Source of the DNA: Candidatus Enterococcus moelleringii
GTDB lineage: Bacteria > Bacillota > Bacilli > Lactobacillales > Enterococcaceae
Direction of reading: 5' to 3'
Length of the DNA: 64,000 nt
Assembly: GCF_017377575.1 (NCBI RefSeq)
Contig: NZ_JAFREM010000020.1
Coordinates: 31,674 to 95,673 of the forward strand
The notes under the pieces are model-generated. The model was given only the letters and a program-made list of their open reading frames with translations. It was not told where the DNA came from and did no database searches. The position numbers and the translations under genes were made by a program. Shown here in pieces: positions 41,753 through 50,841 of this stretch (within the stretch, counting starts at the first letter, position 1; each line of letters begins with the position of its first letter).

Positions 41753-42634
41753 CTAATCGACTGAAACCAATTCGTATTCCTGTTGGCCCAATCCCATCTC
41801 TACAGCATGATCCAGCGTATGGATGCCGTTTCTAGTTTCCATTCGTTCAATCAAAGAAGCTCCATCTTCGGCAGCATAAATCAAATCCACGCAGGCTTTA
41901 TCCAGCGCCACCGGATCATGAGAAGCCAAAATTCCAATATCGTGCATATCCGGTTCAGCCGGATTGCCGTCACAATCGCAATCCACCGATAAATGATTCA
42001 TCACATTGATATAAGTCATTTTCTCTCCATTATCGAAATAATCCGAAACTGACTTAGCTGCTTCCGCCATTGATTCCAGGAAAGCGTCCTGTTCCCCATC
42101 CCACGCATGTGTTTTGCTGGTGCCTCCGCTGTGAAGCCAGATTTTCCCGTCTCGTGAAGCGATACCGATGGAGATATTTTTCACCGCTCCGCCAAAGCCC
42201 CCCATCGCGTGTCCCTTGAAGTGAGACAAAACTAACACCGAACCGTAATTGGCTAAGTTTTTACCCACCAAATTTTCATTGATACGTTGCCCATCAGGAA
42301 CCGGCAACGACAAGGATCCTTCCGCATCCATAATGTCCACATCGGCAATCGCCGTAAAGCCGTGATCTTTGGCTACCTGCAAATGATCCTCCGTGCTGGC
42401 CCGCTTGCCGCCGTAAGCAGTATTGCATTCGATAATGGTCCCATCCACTGATTGAACCAATTCTTTAATTAACTCTGGATTTAAATAGTGGGTATTCCCC
42501 GCTTCACCAGTGCTTACTTTCACTGCAACTTTGCCAGCTGGTTCCCAATTTAACGCCTGGTAAACCTTCATCAATCCATCCGATGATAAATCGCTGGTCA
42601 TATAAACTGTAGCCTTTTCTTGATCTTTTTCCAT
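41753..42634 (-). CDS. DUF362 domain protein
   Basis: The 293-residue protein has DUF362 motifs: VAVKVSTGEAGNTHYLNPEL, VDGTIIECNTAYGG, LVLSHFKGHAMGGFGGAVKN and the C-terminal SHDPVALDKACVDLIYAAED. A CDCDG segment near residue 215 may bind metal. There is no 4Fe-4S ferredoxin tail. Biochemical role of the family is poorly defined. It is 9 bp upstream of the ECF S gene and probably in the same operon. Start codon chosen by family length; the ribosome binding site is weak. Confidence 0.85.
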   Translation of the reverse strand: MEKDQEKATVYMTSDLSSDGLMKVYQALNWEPAGKVAVKVSTGEAGNTHYLNPELIKELVQSVDGTIIECNTAYGGKRASTEDHLQVAKDHGFTAIADVDIMDAEGSLSLPVPDGQRINENLVGKNLANYGSVLVLSHFKGHAMGGFGGAVKNISIGIASRDGKIWLHSGGTSKTHAWDGEQDAFLESMAEAAKSVSDYFDNGEKMTYINVMNHLSVDCDCDGNPAEPDMHDIGILASHDPVALDKACVDLIYAAEDGASLIERMETRNGIHTLDHAVEMGLGQQEYELVSVD

Positions 42635-42770
42635 ACGAACCACTCGCTTTCTTCATTTTTTGAAACAATTATCCCGTGTAAATTCCATCATTGCCGCATT
42701 AGAACTTATTATTAAGCCTACCACCTAAAGCAAGGTTTAAGTCAATAGCCTTTTACCAATTTTATGACAG

Positions 42771-42814
42771 AAAAACCACCCACATTCCGACATCTCCGTC
42801 ATCCTGCAGGTGGT
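42771..42814 (-). terminator. Terminator of the serine operon
   Basis: Minus-strand ACCACC...GGTGGT stem with an inner CATCC/CATC loop region is followed by TTTTTC, 7 bp beyond the DUF1015 gene stop. Confidence 0.7.
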
Positions 42815-42820
42815 CTAATT

Positions 42821-44047
42821 TTATTTCGTTTCTAAATCATGCATGAACAAGCCGCTTAATAATTTTGGCTCGAACCAGGTCGATTTTGGCGGCATTATTT
42901 TGCCGGCATCGGCGACTGACAACAAATCAGTGATCGCTGTTGGATACATCGAGAAGGCCAGTTGCCAATCCCCTGAATCCACCAGTTTTTCCAATTCATC
43001 CGTGCCGCGAATTCCGCCAATAAAATCAATCCGTTTATCAGTCCGTACATCTTTAATATCAAAAATTTGATCGAATACGTAATTTTGCAGCAAGGAAACA
43101 TCCAAGCTTTCCACCGGGTCGTTGTTAACCTTGTCAGGTTTCACAGTCAAGGTGTACCAGTCTTTTCCAAGATACATTTGAACTTGACCGACAGCTGCTG
43201 GTTTTTTCACGCCGCTTTTTTCAACCGTGTAGTTTTCTGCTAATTGGTCAAAGAAATCTGCTGGCGGCGCAACCTTCAGCACCCGATTGTATTCCCAAAT
43301 CGCTAATTCATCGTCAGGGAAAATAATCGATAAGAAGTTGCTGCTTTCGGGACTTTCTTGGCCGTTTTCGCGTTTTTCCAAACCAACCTTCACCGCTGAT
43401 TCCGTCCGGTGATGGCCGTCTGCGATATACAAAGCATCCACTAGTTTGAAAGCTTCTTCCAATTGATCGATCACCGTCGCATCGTCAATCACCCATACTC
43501 GATGAGTCACTTCATGATAGCTCTTAAAATCATAAACTGGTGCATGAGCTGCTTTCCACTCAGCTAACAACCCTTGCACCGTCGCATCAGAGCGATAGCT
43601 TAAAAAGATCGGACTGGTGTTGGCATCACAAGCTTTGATGTGATTAATCCGGTCCACTTCTTTTTCCGGACGGGTAAATTCATGCTTCTTGATCTTGCCA
43701 GACACATAATCATCAATCGAAGTACAAGCCACTAATCCAGTTTGGCTGCGGCCATCCATGATTAGTTCGTACAAATAATAGTAATTGCTGTCTTCTTTTT
43801 TCAACCAGCCTTCTTTTAAGAAAGCCGCTAAATTGTCGGCAGCTTTTTGATAAACTTGCGGATCATAAGGTGACAACTCTTCTGGCAAATCAATCTCCGC
43901 TTTATCAATATGGAAAAAGCTGTGAGGATTGCCTTGAGCTAACTCTTTGGCCTCCGCTGAATTGACCACGTCATAAGGAAGCTCAGCGACTTGATCCGCC
44001 AGCGCTTCAGCCGGACGGATGGCCTTAAAAGGATGAACCTCAACCAT
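42821..44047 (-). CDS. DUF1015 family protein in the serine operon
   Basis: The 408-residue protein has the DUF1015 signatures AIRPAEALADQVAELPYDVV at the start, LYIADGHHRTESAVK in the middle (near 215) and SIIFPDDELAIWEYNRV. Its ATG overlaps the serA stop (TAATG). DUF1015 is commonly fused or linked to serA/serC in Firmicutes, and some members have been proposed to be SerA-linked kinases or phosphatases (SerK-like, free serine kinase). An HxxE-like GHHR motif is visible. Function by context: serine metabolism. Confidence 0.88.
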   Translation of the reverse strand: MVEVHPFKAIRPAEALADQVAELPYDVVNSAEAKELAQGNPHSFFHIDKAEIDLPEELSPYDPQVYQKAADNLAAFLKEGWLKKEDSNYYYLYELIMDGRSQTGLVACTSIDDYVSGKIKKHEFTRPEKEVDRINHIKACDANTSPIFLSYRSDATVQGLLAEWKAAHAPVYDFKSYHEVTHRVWVIDDATVIDQLEEAFKLVDALYIADGHHRTESAVKVGLEKRENGQESPESSNFLSIIFPDDELAIWEYNRVLKVAPPADFFDQLAENYTVEKSGVKKPAAVGQVQMYLGKDWYTLTVKPDKVNNDPVESLDVSLLQNYVFDQIFDIKDVRTDKRIDFIGGIRGTDELEKLVDSGDWQLAFSMYPTAITDLLSVADAGKIMPPKSTWFEPKLLSGLFMHDLETK

Positions 44048-45231
44048 TAATAGCCCACCTCCTGATTCTTGATGGTGCGTACGCGAACGATCCCGTCATT
44101 TTCCATCAATTTGTCAGCAATCGCCTGAATTTTCTCCGGATCAGTTTCATCCACATCTACCAAGGTATACGCGTGCTCATCTTGTCCGCGATTCACCATG
44201 TTGGCAATGTTAATATCTAGTGAAGCAATGTCTGAAGCAATCTGCCCCAGCATGTTCGGTACATTTTTGTTAATAATCGTAATGCGGTAAGGCGCATGGA
44301 AAGCCATTTCCACGGTTGGGAAATTGACCGAACGTTTGATAATGCCGGTTTCCAAGAAACGCTTCAATCCGCGGGCCGCCATTTTAGCACAGTTGATTTC
44401 CGCTTCCTCAGTTGAGGCGCCTAAATGCGGCAAAACAGTAATCTTATCATTGTGCAGCAATTTTTCTTCCGCAAAGTCAGTAGTGAAGCCAGCAATTTTG
44501 CCCTCGTTAACCGCTGCTAATACTGCATCGGTATCGACAATTTCCCCACGAGAGAAATTAAACAATTTCGCCGTGTCCTTCATTTGGATCAATTCGTCCG
44601 CCCCGATCAAATGCTTGGTTGAATCCATCAAAGGCACATGAACGGTAATAAAATCACAATTGGTAAAAATTTCTTTGATATCGTTGGCACGACGCACCCG
44701 ACGAGAAATGCTCCAAGCAGTATCCACAGAAACAAACGGATCATAACCTGTTACTTCCATCCCTAAACGGTAAGCATCGTTAGCGATCATAGCCCCAATG
44801 GCACCAAGACCGATCACTCCTAATTTTTTGCCTTCTAATTCCGTGCCGGCAAATTGTTTCTTTTGCGCTTCCGCTTGTTCTTCCACATCGTCGCCGCTCA
44901 AGGTTTGTACCCATTGAATCCCTTGGATCATCGGGCGAACCGACAATAATAAGCTGGCAATCACTAATTCTTTCACCGCATTGGCGTTTGCCCCTGGGGT
45001 ATTGAAAACGACGATGCCTTTTTCCGTACACTCTTTGACAGGAATGTTGTTGGTTCCAGCACCCGCCCGAGCAACGGCTAAAACAGATTCAGGAAACTCG
45101 TAATCGTGCAATTTCTGGCTGCGTAAAATAATACCGTCTGGCGTATCGCTTTCGTTGATGCGGTAATTTTCTTTATCAAAACGCTCCATACCTTCAGGTG
45201 CGATCGCGTTAAATGTCTTAATATGAAACAT
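44047..45231 (-). CDS. serA: D-3-phosphoglycerate dehydrogenase
   Basis: The 394-residue enzyme has a D-isomer dehydrogenase fold: Rossmann motif GVIGLGAIGAMIANDAY (about 140-156), catalytic LLHNDKITVLPHLGASTEEA with His, and Arg in LFNFSRGEIVD. A C-terminal ACT domain (about 320-394) may give serine feedback. It oxidises 3-phosphoglycerate to 3-phosphohydroxypyruvate, first step of serine synthesis. It immediately follows serC. Confidence 0.93.
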   Translation of the reverse strand: MFHIKTFNAIAPEGMERFDKENYRINESDTPDGIILRSQKLHDYEFPESVLAVARAGAGTNNIPVKECTEKGIVVFNTPGANANAVKELVIASLLLSVRPMIQGIQWVQTLSGDDVEEQAEAQKKQFAGTELEGKKLGVIGLGAIGAMIANDAYRLGMEVTGYDPFVSVDTAWSISRRVRRANDIKEIFTNCDFITVHVPLMDSTKHLIGADELIQMKDTAKLFNFSRGEIVDTDAVLAAVNEGKIAGFTTDFAEEKLLHNDKITVLPHLGASTEEAEINCAKMAARGLKRFLETGIIKRSVNFPTVEMAFHAPYRITIINKNVPNMLGQIASDIASLDINIANMVNRGQDEHAYTLVDVDETDPEKIQAIADKLMENDGIVRVRTIKNQEVGY

Positions 45232-46314
45232 TTATTTCCCTCCGTTTTCTTGTTCGAATTTTGCCATAAAGTCAACTAATGCTTCGACGCCTTCTGCTGG
45301 GAATGCATTGTACAGGCTCGCCCGCATGCCGCCCACAGAACGGTGACCCTTCAAGTTTTCAAAACCAGCCGCCAAAGCTTCGGCGTTGAATTTCTTGTCT
45401 AAGTCCGCATCGCCGGTCACAAATGGAATATTGGTAATTGAACGAGCATCCTTAGCTACAGGACTTTGGAACATGTCTGAGTTGTCGATAGCATCGTATA
45501 AACGACCCGCTTTTTCTTGATCTTTTTTCGTGATCCCAGCCACGCCGCCTTGCTCTTTCACCCATTCAAAGACTAACTTCGCCATGTAAATCGCGAAAGT
45601 TGGTGGTGTATTGTAAAGCGAATTGTTGTCGGCTTGGATTTTGTAATCCAGCATTGGTGCCGCAATTTTGGCATCGCCGATTAAATCTTCACGGATAATC
45701 ACAACCGTCAAACCAGCTGGCCCGATATTTTTTTGCGCCCCAGCGTAAATCACACCGAAATCTTCTACTTTATAGTCATTAGCTAAAATGTTCGATGACA
45801 TGTCGGCCACGATCGGCACATCGCCGTAATCCGGAATCGTTTGGAAAGCCGTTCCTTCAATCGTGTTGTTAGTCGTAATGTGCACATAGGCCGCTGACGG
45901 ATCAACTTCCTTCGGTAATTCAGGAATGTAGTTAAAGTTATCATTTTCACAAGCAGCGATAACTTCAACTTCCACGTTATCCAAAGCCTTCGCTGCACTG
46001 ATGGCCTTTTTCGCCCAAGAACCAGTACTTACATACAACGCTTTTTTGCCTTGCGCCAAGTTTAACGGCACCATGGTAAATTGCAAGCTTGCGCCGCCTT
46101 GTAAAAACAACACCTTGTAGTTGTCAGGGATCGCCATTAATTCTCTTAACAAATTTTCGGCGTCCTTGATTATATCTTCAAACCAGGAGGAACGATGACT
46201 CAACTCCATCACCGACATGCCACTGCCTTTATAGTCAAGCAGCTCGGATTGGGCTTTCTCCAACACGGCTTTCGGTAACACGGCTGGTCCAGCAGAAAAA
46301 TTGTAAATTGTCAT
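45232..46314 (-). CDS. serC: Phosphoserine aminotransferase
   Basis: The 360-residue PLP enzyme starts [20 protein letters not shown], the class V aminotransferase signature. The PLP lysine lies in [16 protein letters not shown] (near 198). ELSHRSSWF and [16 protein letters not shown] bind the phosphoserine. It converts 3-phosphohydroxypyruvate and glutamate to phosphoserine. It heads the serC-serA-DUF1015 operon; no serB was found in the window. AAGGAGAG precedes the start. Confidence 0.95.
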   Translation of the reverse strand: MTIYNFSAGPAVLPKAVLEKAQSELLDYKGSGMSVMELSHRSSWFEDIIKDAENLLRELMAIPDNYKVLFLQGGASLQFTMVPLNLAQGKKALYVSTGSWAKKAISAAKALDNVEVEVIAACENDNFNYIPELPKEVDPSAAYVHITTNNTIEGTAFQTIPDYGDVPIVADMSSNILANDYKVEDFGVIYAGAQKNIGPAGLTVVIIREDLIGDAKIAAPMLDYKIQADNNSLYNTPPTFAIYMAKLVFEWVKEQGGVAGITKKDQEKAGRLYDAIDNSDMFQSPVAKDARSITNIPFVTGDADLDKKFNAEALAAGFENLKGHRSVGGMRASLYNAFPAEGVEALVDFMAKFEQENGGK

Positions 46315-46650
46315 TTTTGTTCTCTCCTTCTTCTTTTTTGAAATTGGTAACTATTCATCTCACGTTTCGCCGTCATTTTCTCCATGTGAGAAAACTGGCA
46401 TCTATCGCAAGATGTGAAGACAATTATAACAGATGTTGCAAAATGATAAAAGCCTAATTTTACTGACATCTCGATATAATTTGTATAAATCCCGAAAATT
46501 TTCACTTTCTCTTTCATTAGGCTGGTAAAATCCCGAAATTCTAGCCTGACAAAATAAAAAAAGGCCTTTTGACACAAAATCTTCATACTGCTGACTAATC
46601 CTTTTGTTTCTATAATAAAATAGAGCTAAATGCTGGGAGGAGAAAATAAA
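46315..46650. promoter_or_regulatory. Divergent promoter region of serC and the DUF998-like gene
   Basis: The 336-bp gap holds no gene. On the minus strand a TATAAT (near 46425) lies ~110 bp before serC and is followed by a TCTCAC...GTGAGA hairpin in the leader (46355-46390). No T-box or known riboswitch pattern was recognised. On the plus strand an AT-rich region (TATAATAAAATAG near 46612) precedes the membrane protein gene. Confidence 0.4.
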
Positions 46651-47280
46651 ATGAAGGTTTTATCAAAAGGTTGGTTGTTTTTGTTGATTGCAGTGATCGG
46701 TGAAATGCTTGTTCCCTTAATCCTTGCGCCCTTTTATCCCGGGTATGATTCTAAAACCATGGCCATCAGTTCGTTAGGCAATCCCAACAGCCCGGTTCGA
46801 CTTCCATTCAATTTATGGATGCTGACAGCTGGTGTCTTGCTTTTACTAGCGACACCTAGTATTTACCGACTTTATCGCGGCGTTTCCAAGCCACTAAGCA
46901 TCGCAACCGTGATGTTTATCGGTATCTTCGCAGTGGGTGCATGTATCTTCACCTGTTTTTTCAGTGTTAACGAAACAAAAGATGTAATTACGACTGCTTC
47001 CGTCGTTCATGGCTTCGGTTCTGTGATTGGTTTTATGCTGTTGCTTTTCGTCCCTTTGTTTTTGGCGATTCTTTCCTTCAAATCAGCAGATCGAACCACC
47101 GGAGTAATTGCTGTAGTTTCATTCATTTTGTCGCTGGTCTTTTTTGTCCTGTTTATCATGGCTGAGAAACCTCAATTTCAAGAAACAATGATTGCCAGCG
47201 AGGGCCTCTGGCAACGACTAAATCTACTATTTATGTACCTGCCGCTAGCTTTTATCGCTGTAAAAAATTTACTTAGCTGA
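46651..47280 (+). CDS. DUF998-like six-helix membrane protein
   Basis: The 209-residue protein has six predicted membrane helices. The motif FYPGYDSKTMAISSLGNPNS near residue 30 is typical of the DUF998 family. Role of the family is unknown. GGGAGGAG precedes the ATG. It is monocistronic. Confidence 0.8.
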   Translation: MKVLSKGWLFLLIAVIGEMLVPLILAPFYPGYDSKTMAISSLGNPNSPVRLPFNLWMLTAGVLLLLATPSIYRLYRGVSKPLSIATVMFIGIFAVGACIFTCFFSVNETKDVITTASVVHGFGSVIGFMLLLFVPLFLAILSFKSADRTTGVIAVVSFILSLVFFVLFIMAEKPQFQETMIASEGLWQRLNLLFMYLPLAFIAVKNLLS

Positions 47281-47311
47281 TCGCATTCACTTTTCTTATT
47301 TCAATCCACAC

Positions 47312-47344
47312 CAAAAAAGCCCGTCTTCTGATAAGAAAACCGGC
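47312..47344 (-). terminator. Rho-independent terminator
   Basis: Minus-strand GCCGGTTTTCT / AGAAGACGGGC stem with TATC loop followed by TTTTTT lies downstream of the 73-residue gene. Confidence 0.75.
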
Positions 47345-47369
47345 GTATATATAATAGAAGAAACGCGAC

Positions 47370-47591
47370 TCAAATTGGCGGCGGCAGCTCCTGAAAGGTG
47401 GAATTAAGATACAGGGAAACCAGCATAAAAACCAGCAATACCACTAGTAAAGTGAAAAACAAGCCATCTTCTTTACTTCTATCTTTAAAAAAAGAAATAA
47501 TTGCCAGAATTGCAAAGACTACCATTGCCAGCACAAAGCCAGCCAAAATCACTAACAGCAGCATATCGTGGGAGAGTATAAAATTTTTCAT
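47370..47591 (-). CDS. 73-residue small membrane protein, unknown
   Basis: The protein starts MKNFILSHDMLLLVILAGFV, has two membrane segments separated by a charged turn (FFKDRSKEDGLFF) and a short Pro-rich tail (ELPPPI). AAAGGA is nine bases upstream of ATG. It has its own terminator. No family recognised. Confidence 0.6.
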   Translation of the reverse strand: MKNFILSHDMLLLVILAGFVLAMVVFAILAIISFFKDRSKEDGLFFTLLVVLLVFMLVSLYLNSTFQELPPPI

Positions 47592-47666
47592 CAAAATCGG
47601 TCCTTTGTCTTTAGTCACTTCTTATACTAGAGTATCTGGTGAGCGGCTGCAACATTTATTTGCTCC

Positions 47667-48041
47667 CTATTCTTCAATATAGCAAAAGGACTGCGGCGCT
47701 GCCTTAAGATTCAAGTCGCTCAGCTCCAGCGGTTGCTCATAACTGACAAAATCCTTGATCATAATCGCCGCACCCTTTGATCGTCCTTTAAAATATTCGT
47801 CAAAAGCTTCCTTCGTTCCGGCCGAAAACTCCTTCGTCTCTTGCCAAATTTTAGCCGGATGATCTTCAATAATCTTTTCAATCGTAAACTCCCCGACAAC
47901 TTTCCCGCAAGGCTTCGTAGCATAAACAACCACAACGGAAATATCCGAACGCCGAAAAATCGTTTTGCGATACTCGACTTTTTTAACGCCCTTCGCAATC
48001 TCAGCCACGAATTCTGGTTTAATGGACATTAGCACCTTCAC
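47667..48041 (-). CDS. ASCH-domain protein
   Basis: The 124-residue protein starts MKVLMSIKPEFVAEIAKGVK and has KVEYRKTIFRR, VVVYATKPCGKVVGEFTIEK and QPLELSDL, the pattern of the ASCH/PUA-like fold, which binds RNA or modified bases. The GTG start used has AAGGG eight bases upstream; the family start (KVLLSIKPE) supports it over a GTG three codons earlier. Cytoplasmic; target unknown. Confidence 0.8.
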   Translation of the reverse strand: MKVLMSIKPEFVAEIAKGVKKVEYRKTIFRRSDISVVVVYATKPCGKVVGEFTIEKIIEDHPAKIWQETKEFSAGTKEAFDEYFKGRSKGAAIMIKDFVSYEQPLELSDLNLKAAPQSFCYIEE

Positions 48042-48215
48042 TGGATTCACCCTTCCTTTTTCATCATTTTAGTCCAGTTCCTTCTTCAAAACAACGTTCA
48101 ACCTCCAGTTAATAAATTCCACTGAAACTTAATCATCCCTCCCTTGTCAGACCCGCGAATCACGCTGTAAACTTAGTATAGGAGCCCCACCAAAACATAA
48201 GGAAGGCGGATCAAC

Positions 48216-49274
48216 ATGAAAATCGATCAAATTCTACGCAAAAAAATGTCCGAACAAAACTTAAAACAAAAAGACGTCGCCGAAAGACTAGGCGTCACCA
48301 CTGCCGCCGTCAGTAAATGGGCAAACGGCTTGTCCTATCCTGACATCACGCTTCTGCCTGCTTTAGCCCGCTTACTTAGAATTGATGTGAACACGCTCTT
48401 GTCCTTTCATGAAGAATTATCCCGGCAAGAAGTGGCTGACTTTGTGAACCAGCTAAGCCAAATTGCCGCAACGTCTGGTGCTGAACAAGCATTTCAACAG
48501 GCCGAGAAAATGATCCAGCAATACCCAACCTGTCATTTATTGCTGCTTAATGTCGCGATCATTATGAACGGCCTGTACTATATGTATGAATCAGAGACTG
48601 CTGCCGCTAGCTTAACAAAGATCGAAGACTGGTACTTGCGGGCAGCACAAAGCGATGATCCTGCGATCCGTAATCAGGCAAACGCCTGCCTAATCAATAA
48701 ATACATGGAGCGATCCGAATTCGACAAAGCACAAGATCTGCTAGACATTCTCCCTTTAGAGCCAAGCTTTGATCGTTCATACATTCAAGCAACCTTATAT
48801 ATAAAACAAGAAAAGTGGAAAGAGGCCGCCAAACTGACTGAGGCAAGTATTTTGCAGTATTCCGCGCACCTCCAAAGTTATTTGACACTCTTAGCAGAAA
48901 CAGCGATTCTCGAAGATCAACCTGAAGCAGTCGACCACCTGGTCAAAACTAGTCAGCAATTGGAAAAACTGCTGGATTCGCCAGCCCTGACTTCTTTCGG
49001 CCTTCGTCTTAAACAAGCGATCTATTTGAAGGATCAAGCAACCTTGCTAAAAACTCTGCAGGATATGCTTCAGCTGTTAACAACTCCTTGGTCTTTCGAC
49101 CAGTCACACCTCTACCGCCATCTTCCCAATAAGGAGATGGACCCGCTTTTGGGCAAAACGCTCTTGAGAAAACTGGTAGAGGACTTAGAAAATTCGTCAC
49201 TGAACGACTACGACTTAGTAAAGGATTCCCCTGATTTTCAGATGCTGCTGTTGGAAATGAAAAACAGACTTTAA
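48216..49274 (+). CDS. XRE-family regulator with helical-repeat C-domain
   Basis: The 352-residue protein has an HTH_3 domain (1-62; KQKDVAERLGVTTAAVSKWA) followed by about 280 residues of TPR-like paired helices (for example AQDLLDILPLEPSFDRSYIQ and LYIKQEKWKEAAKLTEASIL). It resembles Rgg/PlcR-like layouts in which helical repeats sense a small ligand or peptide, though direct homology is not claimed. It is monocistronic. A paralogue of the same design is at 61223-62335. AGGAAGG precedes the ATG. Confidence 0.85.
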   Translation: MKIDQILRKKMSEQNLKQKDVAERLGVTTAAVSKWANGLSYPDITLLPALARLLRIDVNTLLSFHEELSRQEVADFVNQLSQIAATSGAEQAFQQAEKMIQQYPTCHLLLLNVAIIMNGLYYMYESETAAASLTKIEDWYLRAAQSDDPAIRNQANACLINKYMERSEFDKAQDLLDILPLEPSFDRSYIQATLYIKQEKWKEAAKLTEASILQYSAHLQSYLTLLAETAILEDQPEAVDHLVKTSQQLEKLLDSPALTSFGLRLKQAIYLKDQATLLKTLQDMLQLLTTPWSFDQSHLYRHLPNKEMDPLLGKTLLRKLVEDLENSSLNDYDLVKDSPDFQMLLLEMKNRL

Positions 49275-49281
49275 AACAAAA

Positions 49282-49321
49282 AAAGTGGATGGTTCTCTCA
49301 AAGCGAGAGAACTCCACTTTA
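49282..49321. terminator. Bidirectional terminator
   Basis: AAAGTGGA...TTCTCTC pairs with GAGAGAA...TCCACTTT between the convergent XRE and DUF4931 genes, with A/T runs at both ends. Confidence 0.85.
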
Positions 49322-49360
49322 ATCAACTCATCAAATAGACAAACCGAAGAATTGTGATTG

Positions 49361-50155
49361 TTAATCTTTAGTTTCCAAAAAAGCCCGAAACTCCTCGCCA
49401 ATTCCTTCCAAATGTTCGTTGGTAAAAGTTTGAGACAGCTTGTAGCCTACATAATACGGCGATGTCATAAATCGCGGCGTAATTTTGGCAATCAACTGCC
49501 CTTCCCGCTCATATAAAAACAGGTTGAAGCTGTCGCAGCGGCCGCGATAGTATTCATTCAAAATAAATTGCACCGTATCTTGAATTCCATCCGCCAAGTG
49601 ATCCAATTCTTCTACATTGTTGTCCGGCACTATCAGGTTAATTTCCAAAAAGCCCATCACCGGCTCAGTAGAAAAGTTGATGCTCAAATTTCCCCGCTGA
49701 AAGACTTCAATCCCAGTAAAATTCTCCGCCACCAGATTTTCTTCTCCGTCCAGTTCCTCTAAGCCCACCACTTGCATATGAGCATGCTTCAAGCTGCCGC
49801 CGGATAACGGTCCGTGATTTTTATAAAACAGCACCGATTGATACTTGGGATCATGCTTCACCTCTTGCCAACAATCAATGGCAAAACGCATCAAGTCCCG
49901 ATTGTACTGACGACTGTAGGTGGTGATATCGGCATCGTGGTCCTTCGTTTCAATAATAATCGTCTGCAGCGTATTCTCCAAGGTAGCGTATTTGTTCAGC
50001 ACCCAGGTGAAGTCCCCGGCTTCAGTTAATATATTTTCGGTATCGGCATAATTGCAAAATGGGCAGCCATTTTTCTCCGCCGTCATGTGCTGCGGCTTAC
50101 CTTGGGCGGCCACATGAGAAAAAATCAACGGCTGCTGCTGATTTGGTTTGGTCAT
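49361..50155 (-). CDS. DUF4931 protein (HIT/GalT-like)
   Basis: The 264-residue protein has a CxxC near residue 31 (NGCPFCNYAD), and the HIT/GalT-like SGGSLKHAHMQVVG (near 120) with the active-site His pair, so it belongs to the galactose-1-phosphate uridylyltransferase superfamily, DUF4931 branch. Nucleotidyl transfer or hydrolysis is likely. Substrate unknown. It is monocistronic, with GAAAGGAACATCGATAA before the ATG. Confidence 0.8.
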   Translation of the reverse strand: MTKPNQQQPLIFSHVAAQGKPQHMTAEKNGCPFCNYADTENILTEAGDFTWVLNKYATLENTLQTIIIETKDHDADITTYSRQYNRDLMRFAIDCWQEVKHDPKYQSVLFYKNHGPLSGGSLKHAHMQVVGLEELDGEENLVAENFTGIEVFQRGNLSINFSTEPVMGFLEINLIVPDNNVEELDHLADGIQDTVQFILNEYYRGRCDSFNLFLYEREGQLIAKITPRFMTSPYYVGYKLSQTFTNEHLEGIGEEFRAFLETKD

Positions 50156-50238
50156 TTATCGATGTTCCTTTCTCCCTGTTTTTACCATCATATACTTGAT
50201 CGATCCCACCATCAAGCGCTTTGTGCTGAAATAACCCA

Positions 50239-50688
50239 TCATTCGCCAAGATCCATCGTAAGATATACCTTATCCTTCAGCTGAATCCCCTCTTCAAAGA
50301 TCGGCTCCTCGTAGTGCTCAACAAAGAAATTCTCCACTTTGTGAGAAATCACAAAGCCGCAGCTTTCATAAAAGCCCAAAATCCCTGGCACATCTCCTGT
50401 CCCAAGAATCATCGTTTTCCCTTTGTCCCAATAATAATCCACGACATAACTCACGATCCGCTTGCCGTACCCTTGCCCTTGAAATGCCGGATAGGTCGCC
50501 AAACTTTGCAGCTCGAAAACACCCCCGCCTTCAGCCGTCACCACACAAGTACTTTTCAAATCATCGTCGTACAAAGCAAAAAGATCCCCACGCTCCAAAT
50601 ACTTGTCAATCATCTTTTCTTCCTCATCCGCTAAAAGCAACAGATCAAGAAAATCCTTCTTATTGGATTCAATCAGTTTTATTTCCAT
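50239..50688 (-). CDS. GNAT-family acetyltransferase
   Basis: The 149-residue protein has the GNAT core with acetyl-CoA loop YPAFQGQGYGKRIVSYVVDY (near 75-94, Q/RxxGxG) and the C-terminal ILGFYESCGFVISHKVENFF. Substrate unknown. AGGAG is ten bases before ATG. It lies between the DUF4931 gene and the pilus adhesin gene, all on the minus strand. Confidence 0.85.
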   Translation of the reverse strand: MEIKLIESNKKDFLDLLLLADEEEKMIDKYLERGDLFALYDDDLKSTCVVTAEGGGVFELQSLATYPAFQGQGYGKRIVSYVVDYYWDKGKTMILGTGDVPGILGFYESCGFVISHKVENFFVEHYEEPIFEEGIQLKDKVYLTMDLGE

Positions 50689-50792
50689 TTGAATTGCGCT
50701 CCTCAATTAAGCAGTTTAGTAAATTATAGCACAGGAATAATCGGCAAAAATTAGCTGAGCAGCACGTTTATCCGTGACTTCTCTTGAAGCAC

Positions 50793-50838
50793 AAAAAAAT
50801 CACGAGCACGCTGATTGATCAGCGTAACTCGTGATTTA
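50793..50838. terminator. Terminator downstream of the pilus operon
   Basis: AAATCACGAG...ACGCTGAT pairs with ATCAGCGT...CTCGTGATTT; A-run and T-run on opposite sides. It closes the minus-strand pilus operon. Confidence 0.85.
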
Positions 50839-50841
50839 TGC

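Noticed and set aside
46315..46460. Possible T-box or serine riboswitch upstream of serC
   Set aside because: No T-box sequence (AGGGTGGNACCGCG) or specifier-loop structure could be found; only a small hairpin is present.
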